DNA from: Hormiphora californensis
Lineage: Eukaryota > Ctenophora > Tentaculata > Cydippida > Pleurobrachiidae
Reading direction: 5' to 3'
Length of the DNA stretch: 64,000 bases
Assembly (NCBI GenBank): GCA_020137815.1
Contig: CM035356.1
Location: forward strand, 883,001-947,000
Program-made: the position numbers and the translations under genes
Notes under the pieces: model-generated
Database searches by the model: none
Told to the model about the DNA's origin: nothing
The model's input: only the letters and a program-made list of their open reading frames with translations
In this document: piece by piece, positions 1-42,000 of the stretch
Layout of the letters: each line of letters opens with the position of its first letter
Position numbering within the stretch: position 1 is the stretch's first letter

Positions 1-361
1 CCAGCATTGTTCAGAACAGCATCATGCCCGATATAGCCCTGCCAGACCATTGGCGAGTCAGAGCATTATTCTGACAGATATATCCTTGTCGGTTCCTACC
101 TGACCAGAACAACGAAGAATCAAAATTACTGAAGAATTTAAAATGCAACACATTTACATCAAAAAGCTGTTTGTCTTCACTCTCTCACAGATTATCATCC
201 AAAGGCTTTGAAAATTTTAAATTAAGTAATTAACTGTATAGTAAACTCCCACGCCTAAACAAAATAACCACCTTTATACCTGAAAAACACACAAACCACT
301 TCACACATTTCTAATATCATAAACTGAAAAAATAATATAACAGCAGTCGCTGAAACCAAAG

Positions 362-458
<97 letters not shown>

Positions 459-512
459 CCTCTCTCTCTCACCCTCCATCTTTGTCCCCTGTACACTGTC
501 TAGACACAATAT
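1..512. other. 3' flank of the KSR gene, no gene seen
   Basis: No coding exon is supported here. A nearly pure CT dinucleotide microsatellite occupies about 363-470. The only long open frame across it encodes an Arg-Glu repeat and is a by-product of the microsatellite. The KSR reading frame stops at 513-515, so this is probably its 3' UTR and downstream flank. Confidence 0.6.
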
Positions 513-16895
<16,383 letters not shown>

Positions 16896-17118
16896 CTCTT
16901 TGACCGATTTAGCCCTGACATCAGTTTCCTATATGTACGGAGGGAGGGAGCGGGGAATGATTGTGCCACGAGTGCTCACGCAGGCTACTTTAATTACGGG
17001 GGACGTTTCGCGCGCGCACGCATGGTCAGACACAGGGCAAGGGGGATAAAAGTGAGTCAAAAGTGTGCTAAATAATCAAAAATTCGGATATAGCAGGGAG
17101 AAGAGGAAGGAAGTGTTG

Positions 17119-29224
<12,106 letters not shown>

Positions 29225-29386
29225 ATTCTGGCTCCTTCCTAATTCAATAAAACAGTTTTAACAACGACTTATTAGGTTCCTTTTGACTAGAGTTAATTAA
29301 ATGGAGGTTTAAAATTAAATAACTTACAAAACTAACACTCAGTATATAAGTTAAATCAGAAACCAATAAAACACTCCCCAAACTCT

Positions 29387-29773
29387 CTAAAACATTTCAG
29401 TCGCAGCACCGGCAGCCTCTGCTTTCAGGATCTGCTTCCTTTTTGTGGCCTTCCCAACACTAAGCTGGGGTTTCCCCCTGTTTAAACTGTCCAACATAAT
29501 ACAAGCTTTACAGAGTTCTCCACTGGAAATGTATCCGCACCGTTTACACGTCATTTGGGTAGGCATCTTGACCTGGGAATGCACAGGGTTTTAGTTGTTT
29601 TGTTCAATAACAGTCTAACTTGGCAAGGTTTTAGAAGAGAGAGAGAGAGAGGGAAGAGAAAGAGAAAGAATGTGAGAGAGAGAAAGGGAGAGAAAGAAAG
29701 AGAAATAGAGGGAGAGAGACTTTTGGGAACTCACATCATCTTTGATAGCGAGATCTTCCCCCGATTTAATGAC
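29387..29773 (-). CDS. CTU1: Cytoplasmic tRNA 2-thiolation protein 1 (CTU1/NCS6), last two exons only
   Basis: CTU1 is the ATP-pyrophosphatase-type subunit that thiolates wobble uridine-34 of Lys, Glu and Gln tRNAs. The last exon 29572-29387 encodes the C-terminal zinc motif and tail ([16 protein letters not shown], then [15 protein letters not shown]). A short penultimate exon 29773-29735 encodes [13 protein letters not shown] with a good donor. This is only about 75 residues. The catalytic PP-loop domain should lie upstream (higher coordinates), but 29780-30060 shows none and the next gene starts at 30061 on the other strand. The break coincides with the duplicated contig end at 29778-29879, so loss by misassembly is likely. 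The match to the family C-terminus is clear. Confidence 0.85.
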
Positions 29774-29777
29774 CTAC

Positions 29778-29879
29778 TTTTGGTTACTGTCGTCTAAAGT
29801 AGTTAGTACGCCTTTAAGAACTGTCCAATCTTCTATGGGTGCGATAAATATCGGTGATAGCTGAATAATTTAGTCTCGA
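29778..29879. repeat. About 101-bp direct repeat, copy 2 (first copy 28031-28131)
   Basis: The stretch from TTTGGTTACTGTCGTC to TTTAGTCTCGA is repeated just before the N gap. Copy 1 ends at the gap and copy 2 continues. It is the right-hand shared end of the suspected bubble. Confidence 0.92.
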
Positions 29880-30060
29880 GTCGAGTCTCGACACAATGCG
29901 TCAGGGTGGTCCGCAGGAAGCCTGAAGGCTGAAGCCAGACATTACTAGCTGTCAATTCAATTTTGAAATCACACACTTGTTTTGCTTTGATCGCTTATGG
30001 CCAGAATTCAGTTTATAGTTCATTTTTAATTCCATTTCCTAGAATGTGAGAATATCATGA

Positions 30061-33000
30061 ATGGCGGTCCAGGTCCATACTGCAGTGACTCCTCTCGACA
30101 CTAAGATCGTTGAAAATGCGTGTCAACATCTCCGTACCATAAGTAAGTCTTGAAACAAAGCATCACATGTCCCCTTGTAATAAGTGTAAAATACTACAAA
30201 TCCCACATTTCACAAAACAGTGTGTCATTTCTAATGCTCCAAACCGCTAACTCCTATCCCTACTCAGCCCAGTACCTCTCGCAAGAGACAGAATGTCAGG
30301 ATACAGACGCCAAAGGAGTTCAAGTTATTGTCGATGCACTCTTGGAACTTGTAAGTGATCAAATTTTAAAAAAACCTGATTTAACTTTTAAAAAGGTCAA
30401 GATAATTTCACTGATAAGCGGATGTTAACAAAATAAACCCTATTTAGGATTCCGAGAGACAGCGTCTTCATGATGCTCTAGAAGCGGAGACAATCAAAGC
30501 AAGTGTACTCAGGCATACTTTGTTGAACTCACCCCTCGACACTGAACGGGAAATTCAACGTAAGATTTGGAGACGATATGATACAACTTCCAATTTTATA
30601 ACCAATTTATAACCAATACAATTAAAAGTTAGTGCGCTTGATAAAGTCTTAAGTCCGAGGTCAATTGAATTAATTGTTTGGTTGTCCAGCTCGATATGTG
30701 TCTCATGAAGACATAATTCTGGGTGTGGACAATATAAATAGAGACTCGTTGGTTAATAATCAGGAGAATAAAATCAGAAATTTTCGCCGTACAACGTTAG
30801 CTAAAAATTGAAATAAATTTTTTTGATTAATAGGGTTTGGTAGCTTAGTGGTCTCTCTGGAGGTCCCTGGTTCAATTCCCGGTCAAACCCAGTATTTTTC
30901 GATTTTCTTCCCTATTTAATTCTTGCTCTGAACTCATTATTCAGAATAATTTAATGGATTAATGATATAATAATGTAATACAAAAACTAAACTAAAATTT
31001 AAAGAAACTGTAAAAACTAAAGCTAAAAACTATCTAGCTAAAAACGGTTATATGTTATCTAAACTCTTTGACATTATACATAAGTATATAGTGTTCTATC
31101 ACCCGACATTCTAAGCATCAGAGAAAGCGTAATCCCATACCAGTGCCAGGGAGGTCATGAATGCCACATCCACTCCAGGTTCAATAGTAAGATAGTAGTT
31201 GTCACTTGAGAAGAGGATGTCTTTGAAACTGAAACTTGCGTCCTTGCTCATGTGGGCATAGAGAACGTCTTCATTATATCCGTCATAGATCTTGATATCA
31301 AACCCAATGACAGAGGATTTCATCATGAGTAGGGGCTTCAGGTGCCTGGGGAGAGAGGGGTTAGGGGCTGCAGGTGCCTGGGGAGAGAGGGGTTAGGGGC
31401 TGCATGTGCCTGGGGAGAGGGTGGTTAGGGGCTGCATGTGCCTGGGGAGAGGGGGGTTAGGGGCTGCATGTGCCTGGGGAGAGAGGGGGTTAGGGGCTGC
31501 ATGTGCCTGGGGAGAGAGAGGGTGGTTAGGGGCTGCAGGTGCCTGGGGAGAGAGGGGTTAGGGGCTGCATGTGCCTGGGGAGAGAGGGGTTAGGGGCTGC
31601 ATGTGCCTGGGGAGAGGGTGGTTAGGGGCTGCATGTGCCTGGGGAGAGGGTGGTTAGGGGCTGCATGTGCCTGGGGAGAGAGGGGGTTAGGGGCTGCATG
31701 TGCCTGGGGAGAGAGAGGGTTAGGGGCTGCATGTGCCTGGGGAGAGAGGGGGTTAGGGGCTGCATGTGCCTGAGGGAGAGAGGGGGTTAGGGGCTGCAGG
31801 TGCCTGGGGGAGAGGGGGGTTAGGGGCTGCATGTGCCTGGGGAGAGAGTGGGGTTAGGGGCTGCATGTGCTTGGGGCTGCAGGTGCCTGGGGGAGAACTG
31901 TATGTGATGTGGTTGTGTTTTATAAAAAAACTTATCTAGAGTGTTTACTGAAAACACTATAATACCCACTTTGCTTGCTGCACCCTTTCTTAGAATAATA
32001 GAACATAACAATACCTACTTACTCCCCTAGTAGTATCGGTAATGAAATTACCCCTCCTCACGGATATGCAATATAATAACAGGGGTGACATCGTAACCAA
32101 TAGAAGTACATCTTACCCAGCAAGAACCGACCGAATCAGGAAATACTGGTCCCTGATTGGCTGATAACCAGTCACGTGACCTAAATAACGAGTTCTGATT
32201 GGTTGTTTACTTGTTTCGGTCGGTTCCTGTTACCCAGTTTCAGTTGAATCGTCTTCGTGAGGAAAGGGAGGCTCGTACACATAGACATAGCACTTCTCTC
32301 GAAGAGGACAGTGTCTGAAGGCAATGGTAACCCTCCTCTCCTCCAAGTTCTCACCAGCCAGTATATGCCACGTGTCTCTGAATAATGCGGTTTTTCAGGG
32401 TCAGTTGGTGGGGGGGGGGAGAGGGGTTCCCAGTGTCAAAAACCACGAATATGCGAATCTAATTTCCAATGCTTTTAGAGAAAATAATGCCAAAATAATG
32501 CCAAAATAATGCCAAGCCTAGTTCCCCAATCACACACATTTGTCTGTAAATTACAGTGTAATTGTTGCGCGTTTTTAGGACTCTGAGGGACTCTGGGCCG
32601 GGCATTATTGGGACTCTGGGGGCGTTATTGGGACTCCAGAACCCAAATAATGCCCTCCTTAGTTTATCACTCAAAACTGTTTTTTAGCTTTGAAAACGAT
32701 TCTACGAGATAGACAATTATTATAAGCCATATTGCATAATAGTAGAGTCGATAACTACATCGACCTCTCCCAATTGTTCCAGTTTTTGTCACATCTGTTT
32801 GGAGCCTCGACACGACCTCTAAACAGGTGTTACTTTTTCACAAACTGTTTTCATCTTGGTGTAATCAGCAGTTGAAATGTTGCTAATCATAACAAAAACC
32901 TGACTAAATTTTTTCAACTTGGGGTAAAACCATGGGTGTCAAAAGTTAGCTCTAGGTCTCCTGAATAACCATCCGGAGACTCTAAGAGATATTTCAAGCC

Positions 33001-36000
33001 GTTCTCCCGTAATCATTAATCCCGGTGGAGAAAAAAATACAATGCGGACGTACGTGAGCGCTGGCAGGCTGTTTACATGTTATTGTATGTCTCTCACTCT
33101 CTCTGGAAAAACCGCACGTGCGGTTGCGCCGCGCGAGATAACTCTTTCTCAAGGGGGAGAAAAGAGAGAGACGCACATTAACGTTATACATTAAAGTTGA
33201 GGTTGTAGGCAATTGCACGTACGTCCATACTCAAATATGTGCTCTACCGGGATAAATGATTACAGGAGAACGGCTTGAAATATCTCTTAGAGTCTCCGGA
33301 TGGTTACTCAGGGGACCTAGAGCTAACTTTTGACACCCATGGTTTTACCCCAAGTTGAAAAAATTTAGTCAGGTTTTTGTTATGATTAGCAACATTTCAA
33401 CTGCTGATTACACCAAGATGAAAACAGTTTGTGAAAAAGTAACACCTGTTTAGAGGTCGTGTCGAGGCTCCAAACAGATGTGACAAAAACTGGAACAATT
33501 GAGAGAGGTCGATGTAGTTATCGACTCTACTATAAGGGTCACATAAAATGAAATAGGGAGAGTTTATGTGCCACAAATTAGAACAATAAACTTATTTTAT
33601 AACTATCGGGTTGGTGAGGTTAAAACGCACCTAAATGCCCAAAGTTTCGTTTTTATCTTGCAGATGTCATTTCCATACATATCCTTTAGCACGTGTTTAG
33701 ATCTCGTCGTGGCGATCGGGTTTGAAACCTGAAAGAGATAACACGGTCGCTTGTAGTGGGAAAACGGTAATGGAAAACGAGGATACAGTAAGACGACGCG
33801 CAACCGTGACCAATCAGGGAGCTAGTACGTGCTAACACATGAACTTTTTGCCGCGTGTTATGCACCGTGCGCGTCTCCTTACTGTATTTTGCGTTACCGT
33901 ATTTTGACTGCAAGCAGCACTGTAAGGATAGAAACACAGACACACTGTCGGTGATCTTGTATAGAACGTGGCCACTGGTCAAGGCAGTAGCTTCCCTGTA
34001 GCCTGTAGAGATATATAATATGCTGTCCCAGAATGATTGATACCAACTGCCACAGCTGCCGCCTGCAGGTGGACAAGATCCACGAGGACCCCACCCCCTG
34101 CTGCAGTAGTCCCATACCTGGAAGAAAGTGTTTCCGGCAGTGTCCAGGATCTTGAAACAATCATCACGGATCTTGAAGGCCTTCTCTTTTAGAAGTAGCT
34201 GGAACGGATTTGGGTAGCAGTACTGGGGCCCGAATATACAGATCCTATGAGAGGGATCCCCGTTACTCGCCTGTACCAGAGCCTTGTGTTGGGCCATAAC
34301 TGGAGATGTTATGTACCAGAAAAGTACAATTATTTTTTGTAGAGGAAGAAATAAGAGCTAAAGCAAAGTTCAGACGTGCAAATAAGATGGTGTTTGTCTG
34401 GAGGGACGCGACCAGGTGGCTGGTAATGGAAGTGGGGGTTGCGTGAGGGTGGTATCGTATGGCTAATGCCGTTACACACACATCTAGTGTTGATGCTCTG
34501 TCGAATTCGATCATTTTGCAACTCTCATCATGATAATATACTGTGTACTATTTTATTAAAACTGCCGCATATAACCATTCATGACCTATTATTTTGCAAT
34601 GAAAGAAAGTGAATTTCATAACTGGTTATTATGATTTCATCGTCTCATTTTAGCGATTCAGTCTTCATGGTTACCGATACAGTTGCCATGGCAACAGTAA
34701 AAATTGGCCTTGATTAAAGAAGGCCACCCGGCGGAGCCGGGTGGGTTTGTCATCAGCCCCATGCTTGAGGCGCACCCGGTGGGACGTGGGTGTGCTAGTT
34801 ACTAAGTTACTTATATGATAACAAATTACCAATCAATTGTAGTTACCAACCTAGCTGACTTTACTTTTCAGAGGCCGTTTCTGATGCACGACAGGGCAAC
34901 CTGAACGAAATAGACCACGTGCAGGGACAGCTAAAGATTACAAAAGATGCCATAGCTGAGCTAACAGAGGAATTAAATGGAATTAATGAGCACGATGCTA
35001 TATTAAAGTAAGTATCATTTCGAGGTGGTAGTTCTCATGGATCTCTGGATGTGGTAGATAATAAGTTTAGTTTCGTCAGAGTATCAGTCTCATTCGTAAC
35101 AAAATGTTTTCTTCAGTCCACAGAGAGAGGAAATCAGCTTTACCCACGAGGATATTGTTTCTGACCTGAATTTTCTACTGAACGACAAAGCCAAGTAAGC
35201 TATAATTTGTATCTGACTTCCCGTAAAACGGAATTGGAGATATTACTTGCGGTGTGTTGGGGTAACTCAAGCTTTCTTTATAGGGTTCAAATTGAGCTGA
35301 ATGATACATGGGAGGAAGTCCGATCTTGCAAGAAGAATGTAAGCAGCAATTTGAGTTATACAACCATCTAGTGAAGAAATTTCGAGCTATATAACCATTT
35401 AGTGAAGAATATTTGAATTTTATTTGGCTCATGACCCCATATACCAGGACAATTAAAGTAACTATGTATAAGTTTCCAATTTCCATTTCAGATTGGCAGG
35501 ACAGAAAATGGTATTCTGCAACTCCACGAAGACCTAATAGAAGAGAGGGAATCAGCGAAAGTAACCAGAAAACAGCTGCGAGGAGATATTCTTGCCACTA
35601 AACGTCAGAAGGAGCAGCAGTTGAATGCGAATGATGTTGCTGTGAGACAGATTGAACGACTCAAATCTAACCTTTTGGATGTGAAACATAACAACCAGGA
35701 TAAACGACTGGTTTGTTAAATGCATGCACGTTGTGGTGTGACGGGTTGTGGTATATCTAATTGGGTTTAGAACTTTAGAGTTTTGGTACAAGTTCTTGGG
35801 TTTGGGGGACGGGGGTGATGGTATGCTTTTTGAGTCTGACCGTATTAACCTTCTCCAAAGGTTCTCAATTCCTCTAGTTTACCCTACCCAGTACCAACCC
35901 CCTATACCCCAGCCCGTATAACCAATTTTAGGGGATTGGTGACATCGGCAAAAACACAGAAAAGCTGGAGGGTACTTACAAGGTCCTTGCTCGAAATGAG

Positions 36001-39000
36001 CGGGAAACGATCAAAAAGCTTCGCGAGGAAGAGAGAGAAGGGTAAAGAACCCCCAATAATGCTGCTGGATGGTGTGATGTGCTAATATGGGGTGTGATTG
36101 GTGTGATTGGAATGCGTGAATGCTCGAATGATGACGCTGATCTGATGTTGTTTTGTGATTTTGTGATTTTGTCACCTCACCATTATACCTAGGACGTTGC
36201 AAGAGTTATGAAAAAAATTGAGTCTCTAAATGGCCAGCAGATTCATATTGAAGCGCAGTCTGAAAAAGCTTGGACTAGCTTTGATGAGGTCGAATCGAAG
36301 GGGTACTAATTGCTAGCACACTGAGCTATATTAGTTGCTATAGTTGTACAGACCTAGCATTATAATATCCCAACAGAGCAGTGAGCATCGGCTTAGTAGC
36401 TTGCCCAACGAGCTTCTTTTCTGCCCCAGATCTGCCTGCTAGAGCTTTTTACCGAAAAACATCAGCTGAAGCAGACATGGATGGAAGCACATACATTTTA
36501 TTCTTTTTTTAAAAACTCCTCTCAACTCTCAAGCACAGCTTCATAGTTTTCACCCCTTAGTTTTACCTCCTTAAATTTAATCAATTAATTAATTAATTGG
36601 TTATTATACACAACTAATAATGGGTGGGTCATTACTCATTAGAATTGTCACCTTTCGCTCACATTCCAAATCACTCCTCCTCCTGTTAGCACGAGGAACA
36701 ATTAAATAACACTACAGAGGGATTGCTAGGTCAGCTCCGGCAAATTCTCTCCGAAGAAGATTCAAGTCGGGCCCTTGTTCGAGATCTAATTCGTGAACGG
36801 TAATTGTTTGGATACCCATGGATATAATTGGTTAATTAAGGAATTATTTAACTTTTAAGATTATTTCTTTATCCGTTTCTTTTCTTTATATCCAGCCCAT
36901 TTCTACTCAATATCGATCCCTTTTCTTTTAATCTAACGCACATCGCCACAACGTTCACTCCTGGTTTCTCTCCCTTTTTTTCGTCGGCAAGTACCACCCC
37001 CAAGCTCTCTTGCAACAACAACACGCATGTGTTCGTGCATGTGACGTCATTTTATTCAATGATTGTAATCGCATTTGATACATGTTTCCAATATTAAGCA
37101 TTATGTGATGTTAACAGCTGATGAATGTGTTACTGTTTTTCCCCAAATAAGTTGTCAGGATTTCCTTTCCACGGGGGAAGGAAATGCTTTTCGTCCAAAT
37201 AACATCATACTACTTACTAAGCAAATTGTGTAACGGTGGTCACCTAGCAACTACACTTGCACGTGCAATTATGAGAGGGACCTGGAGACATCTCTCTCTC
37301 CCAGTTGCAGTTTGGTACCAAGGGGAAATTCAATTCTGCACGTGCATTCTTTTACTTCTGTCCTGATGTCTAGCTCTTCCACCCAAAGTGCTATTCGGCA
37401 ACGTTTATCTAGGTCCAGGAGAACTGCTGCTGTCAGGGAACAGGCTAGAGAATATGACAGATTACGCCAACGTGTTCAAGCGAGCCAATCAACGACTACG
37501 GATAGCTTTACCCAAAGTCGCCCAAGGGTGATTACTCCAGTCGAATATAGAAATCTCCAAATCGGCTACATAGCGGCCAAGTTTTCACGTGATGAGTTTC
37601 TGGAACAGCACTGCACCTCCATGACATTGATCTCTTAAATTCGCACCTCGACATTGTCAGGAAGCCCAGAGCGTACACCAACATGAATAGGGAGAAAGTG
37701 AGAGATAGGCTAGGAACGGATGGTGCAGGTGATGTCAGCGTTCCCTAATCCAGCTATCATTTCCCCGAAATTCGCCCGTAGGGCGAACGGGCCTACTAGT
37801 ATGAACTAAAGGAAATCCTGACAACTATCAACATGAAGCATTGTGTACAATGTCTTAATAATCACAGGAAAGAGATTGGTGCTGGATTTACTGTGATGGT
37901 GAAGGAGTACAATGACAAGAAGGTGGACCAGGAGAAACAACTGGAGAAGGTAGATATGGGAAGGGGGAAGGGGGGTAATAAGGGGAGCTGGTTTGGGCTG
38001 TTCTTCTACTGGACACTCAGCTCCATGATATTCCATAAAATCAACCAGATAATTCTTTTGGCCTAATAGTTTTTTTTGTTCCCTAATTCATTTGGTTCAC
38101 TAAAATTTCCCCCACAGGTACACAAAGAATTAGCGGAGGCATCACAAAACGCTGCAAAGTTAGAGAAGGAACGAAACCAACTTCACAACAGTAAGAACCC
38201 AGTTTTACACTAATGCACCACATATGATATGTTGTTTTGGGGTTTCTAAAACTCTAAAATTCTACACCCTGATCAGCCCTGAAAGGAGCAAAGACGGCAG
38301 CAGGACGATCAGCAGCATCTCTCAGACTCCTCAATGAATCGTACGTCCTTCACTACTTGTATTATCAATATTGTGCTTGGAATTTGGATTAATTTATCTC
38401 ACACATGAGTTGATCCTCTCTCACGGGTTATACAAGGATTTAGCAAGTATAACCCTACAATTTTAATCCTCTGCTTCAGGCTAAAGAATTCAAAACAAGA
38501 GTTACTGGATCAGTCAGAGGAGGCTGCCAGGTTGAAACGTGAAAATGCGGAGTTGGAGTTTCGAATTCAGCAGGCGAAGGAGGGACACAAACTAAATGTC
38601 GAACTTCTAACTGGACAGATAGAAGAGGTTTAAAAAATAATATTTTTACCAGTTGTTGCTTTATTTATGTTTATTTGAAACGCGAAATTATTTATTACAG
38701 CTGGGCTAATTTCACCAAATTTACGATATTTCACAGGTCCGTGAGTCACTGTCCTACGAGGTAGAAATGAAAACCCAGTGTCAGAAGGAACGGGAGAAGT
38801 TGAGGAAGAAAGAGCTGCAATGGAAGAAGGAGTACCAGTTTAAAATGAATCAGCTAACTATTAGAATACACTCCCTGAAGGAGCAGAACACACAGTTTAT
38901 CACTGATGTAAGTAATGTTTGTCACGTGACTGTATTACCGGCCCGGTTCGGAGAGGGCAGTCTTTTGAGAGACAATCCCATACAGATGATTTATCTGTAG

Positions 39001-42000
39001 ATAGCCGGAACAATAAATAACACTTATAAAGCCCACAAATCATAATATTAATACTACTCATGTTTCAGATAACAGACCTGAAAGTTAATATAGAGCAAGG
39101 AACGGAGCTGGTAGGTAAACTGAGGAAGCAGTCCAAACTTGATAAGGAGGAAAGTGAATATGTTATTGATGAACTTAATAACGATATCATGGATTTGGAT
39201 GTAAGTATAATTTGGTTGTTTTACCACCGTCTACACCGTAAAACGGCGAGGGGGCTGGAGGGACATTTTTTATTAGTTCCCAATTCTCAAAACCTCATTC
39301 CTATTCCGAACACGATAATACACCTCCAAAACCTCATTCCTATTCAGAACACGATAATAGACCTCCAAGTGAAGTTGGTAAAGCTACAAGACACCCTTGA
39401 GGAGATGAAACCAGTGTTTGTTAATCTGGAGGCTGAGTATGCAGATAAGCAGGTCTACTACGAGCAGGAAAAGAAAATCACAGTCGGTGAGTTTATATGA
39501 AGTAGTCATAGGGAGTTTCATGATTGTGAATCAAAACGAAATGAATGTGCGTGTGGCCAATATGACGGATGGGAATCACTGACTAAATTCCGTGACTTTT
39601 CTAACCAATTGTTTAGAACACAAGGGAGAGAAACAGTCTCTGGAGGATAAGATCTCGAAGCTAAAACGTGACATCAAGAGACTACAAATGCCAAGGGTAA
39701 GAAGCCCCTGATATATTTGACTGGAGCCTCGTTGATCCCTCTTCTTCTTGCGCCTTATTATGTTTTTTTATGCGCCAGACTTATGCACTTAGAAGTGGAA
39801 AATTCATAAAACCAACAACCAACTCCCTAACAAGCAACTCCCTAAAAACTCCCTAACAATCAACTCCCATGTCAGGAGAAACTGCAAGGACAGATCAAGG
39901 ACAGTAGGTTCAGTTCTCTCAACCAGATTCGAGAACAGGCCAGGGAAAACCTGGACACTGAACGAAATATTGAGTTGATGACGACGAAGAAGACACTGAT
40001 GATAAATTCGAATAAGAAGATTTTAGAGAAGATGAGAGAGTTGGAGAAAGATGTGAAAGATATTGATGGTAGGTGGGAAATAAGTAAAGGAAATAATGAT
40101 GATTATGTGACCTGAATTTATAACTGTTATGGGTCACTCCGATGTGTTTTTAACTGTGATGTAGGGTCACACTTGACAGTCTTTGAATCGATCCCTTATT
40201 TCCAGTTAAGTCCAGGAAAGCTAAGACTCGAGCAATGTTATTAGCTGAACGATTGTCAAAAGAGAAGCGGGACCTAATTTCCAACTACAAGAAGGACCTC
40301 GAGATGGATGGGTAAATACATTGCCTTGTATAATCATTCATAGTTTGTTGATTGTACAATCAATGCAGATTTGGCCAGCCAAGTTGATTTAGGTGCCGGC
40401 AGGCACCTCCGACCCGAAGAAAACAGCAAAAAACGAAAAAAAGAAAAAAAATTTTTTGCCCCTGCACAAAAACCCAAAAATGCCGGCCCTATTAAGAACA
40501 AAGAAAGGTCTTTTTTGGGGGGGGGGGGGGGGGGGGGGGGGCAAAAAACATGTCAACGATTGTGGCCACACCGTTTGAGATATCGACTTGAAATTTTGTA
40601 GGCATGTTCTTGTAGTATTCCTTTGTGTCATGACGTTGGCGGATTTTTGAATTTTTAATTAATTAATTAATTATAGGTAATTAAAAACGGTGCAAGGGCA
40701 CCGTGCCCCTGCACATTGCGTGTTATGTCCCTTGCACCGCGCCCTTGCACCAAATTCTATTTTCCGTTCTGCTTAAAATATCGACTTGAAACTTTGTAGG
40801 AATGTTCTTCAATCATAAAAGATGATGTTCGAAAAGTGGGAATAGTCAAAATTAATTAATTAGTTAGTTAGAGCCGTGCAAAAAATGGAATTTGGTGCAA
40901 GGGCAGGCAATGTGCAAGGGCAAATGGTGCAAGGGCAGCCCTTGCACCAATTTTATGATCGAACTGTGTCCACACCGTTTAATATTTTGACACGAAACTT
41001 TCTATGCATGTTCTAGTAGCATAACTACGAGTACTAGAAGAGCCGTATGATTAATATATCAATTAGGTAATTAATTATAGGCAAATTAATTAAAATTTGC
41101 CCCTGCACAATTTGTGCAAATTTCCCCTGAACATGTGCCCTTGCACCATTTTGTTTGCCATGCACTAAATTATATTTTCCGTTCTGCTTAAAATATCGAC
41201 TTGAAACTTTCTAGGAATGTTCTTCATGCATAAAACATATAATATAATCTACAGAAAGTGGGAATAGTCAAAATTAATTAATTAATTACTTAGAGATTAA
41301 TTTTGGGGTGGCCCCTGCACAATTTTTGCAAATTTGATATTCAAACTTTGAGCCTTTGTGAAAGTAATGAAAATTATTTATTTCAGGTTATGATGAACAA
41401 TAAGCTATAAAAACGCCCCTTTTTGTTACACAAGCCTGTGCTTGGTATCGAAGACACCTCACACTCTGTCGCCGGGCGACCTTCGCGTGCACACGCTGGC
41501 AAGGGGTAACTTCGTAACCAAAGCCTGTGCATTGTGCATAATGAAATGGATAAATTTTCATCCAGTTGCTGGCGATAGAACTCGATAGAGTTCGATTGAT
41601 TTACCATGACAACGGAGTTGGTTACCATACTAACCAGAGAATTCGTTGTAAAATAGTCCTTTCTTGCTATAAACTCGGCCTTTAGATAGAAAATTGATTT
41701 TATTCTACTCGCACTAATGCAAGGGCATTTCACAGTTTGGTGCCGTTATTTTTGTCTCTATTTTTAATAGGATTTTGGGATTAGACTGAAAGTATGGGAT
41801 CATTTGAGAAGTAGTGAAGATTTGAAAATGTTAGCAACTTGCCGGTTCGACAAACTAAACCCATATGATTCCAACTTCGGGTCGGACGAGGGGAAGCTTG
41901 CCTTTTGCGAACATTTTGTTAGAGCTAAGCAGGGATCTCTATATACAGCTAGGCTGAATCATGGTGTCTTTACTTTGTTACTGTATTCTACACACATAAC

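Noticed and set aside
363-512. Open frames encoding long Arg-Glu or Ser-Leu repeats (also at 8657-8946, 20821-21051, 47502-47881, 49740-50123, 50688-51141, 62857-63159)
   Set aside because: They are direct translations of GA/CT microsatellites in any frame; there is no start context, splice support or non-repeat domain.
37184-37638. Two open frames in the TIR element at 37149-37822
   Set aside because: Arg/Gln/Ser-rich sequence without a transposase motif; kept only as part of the mobile element.
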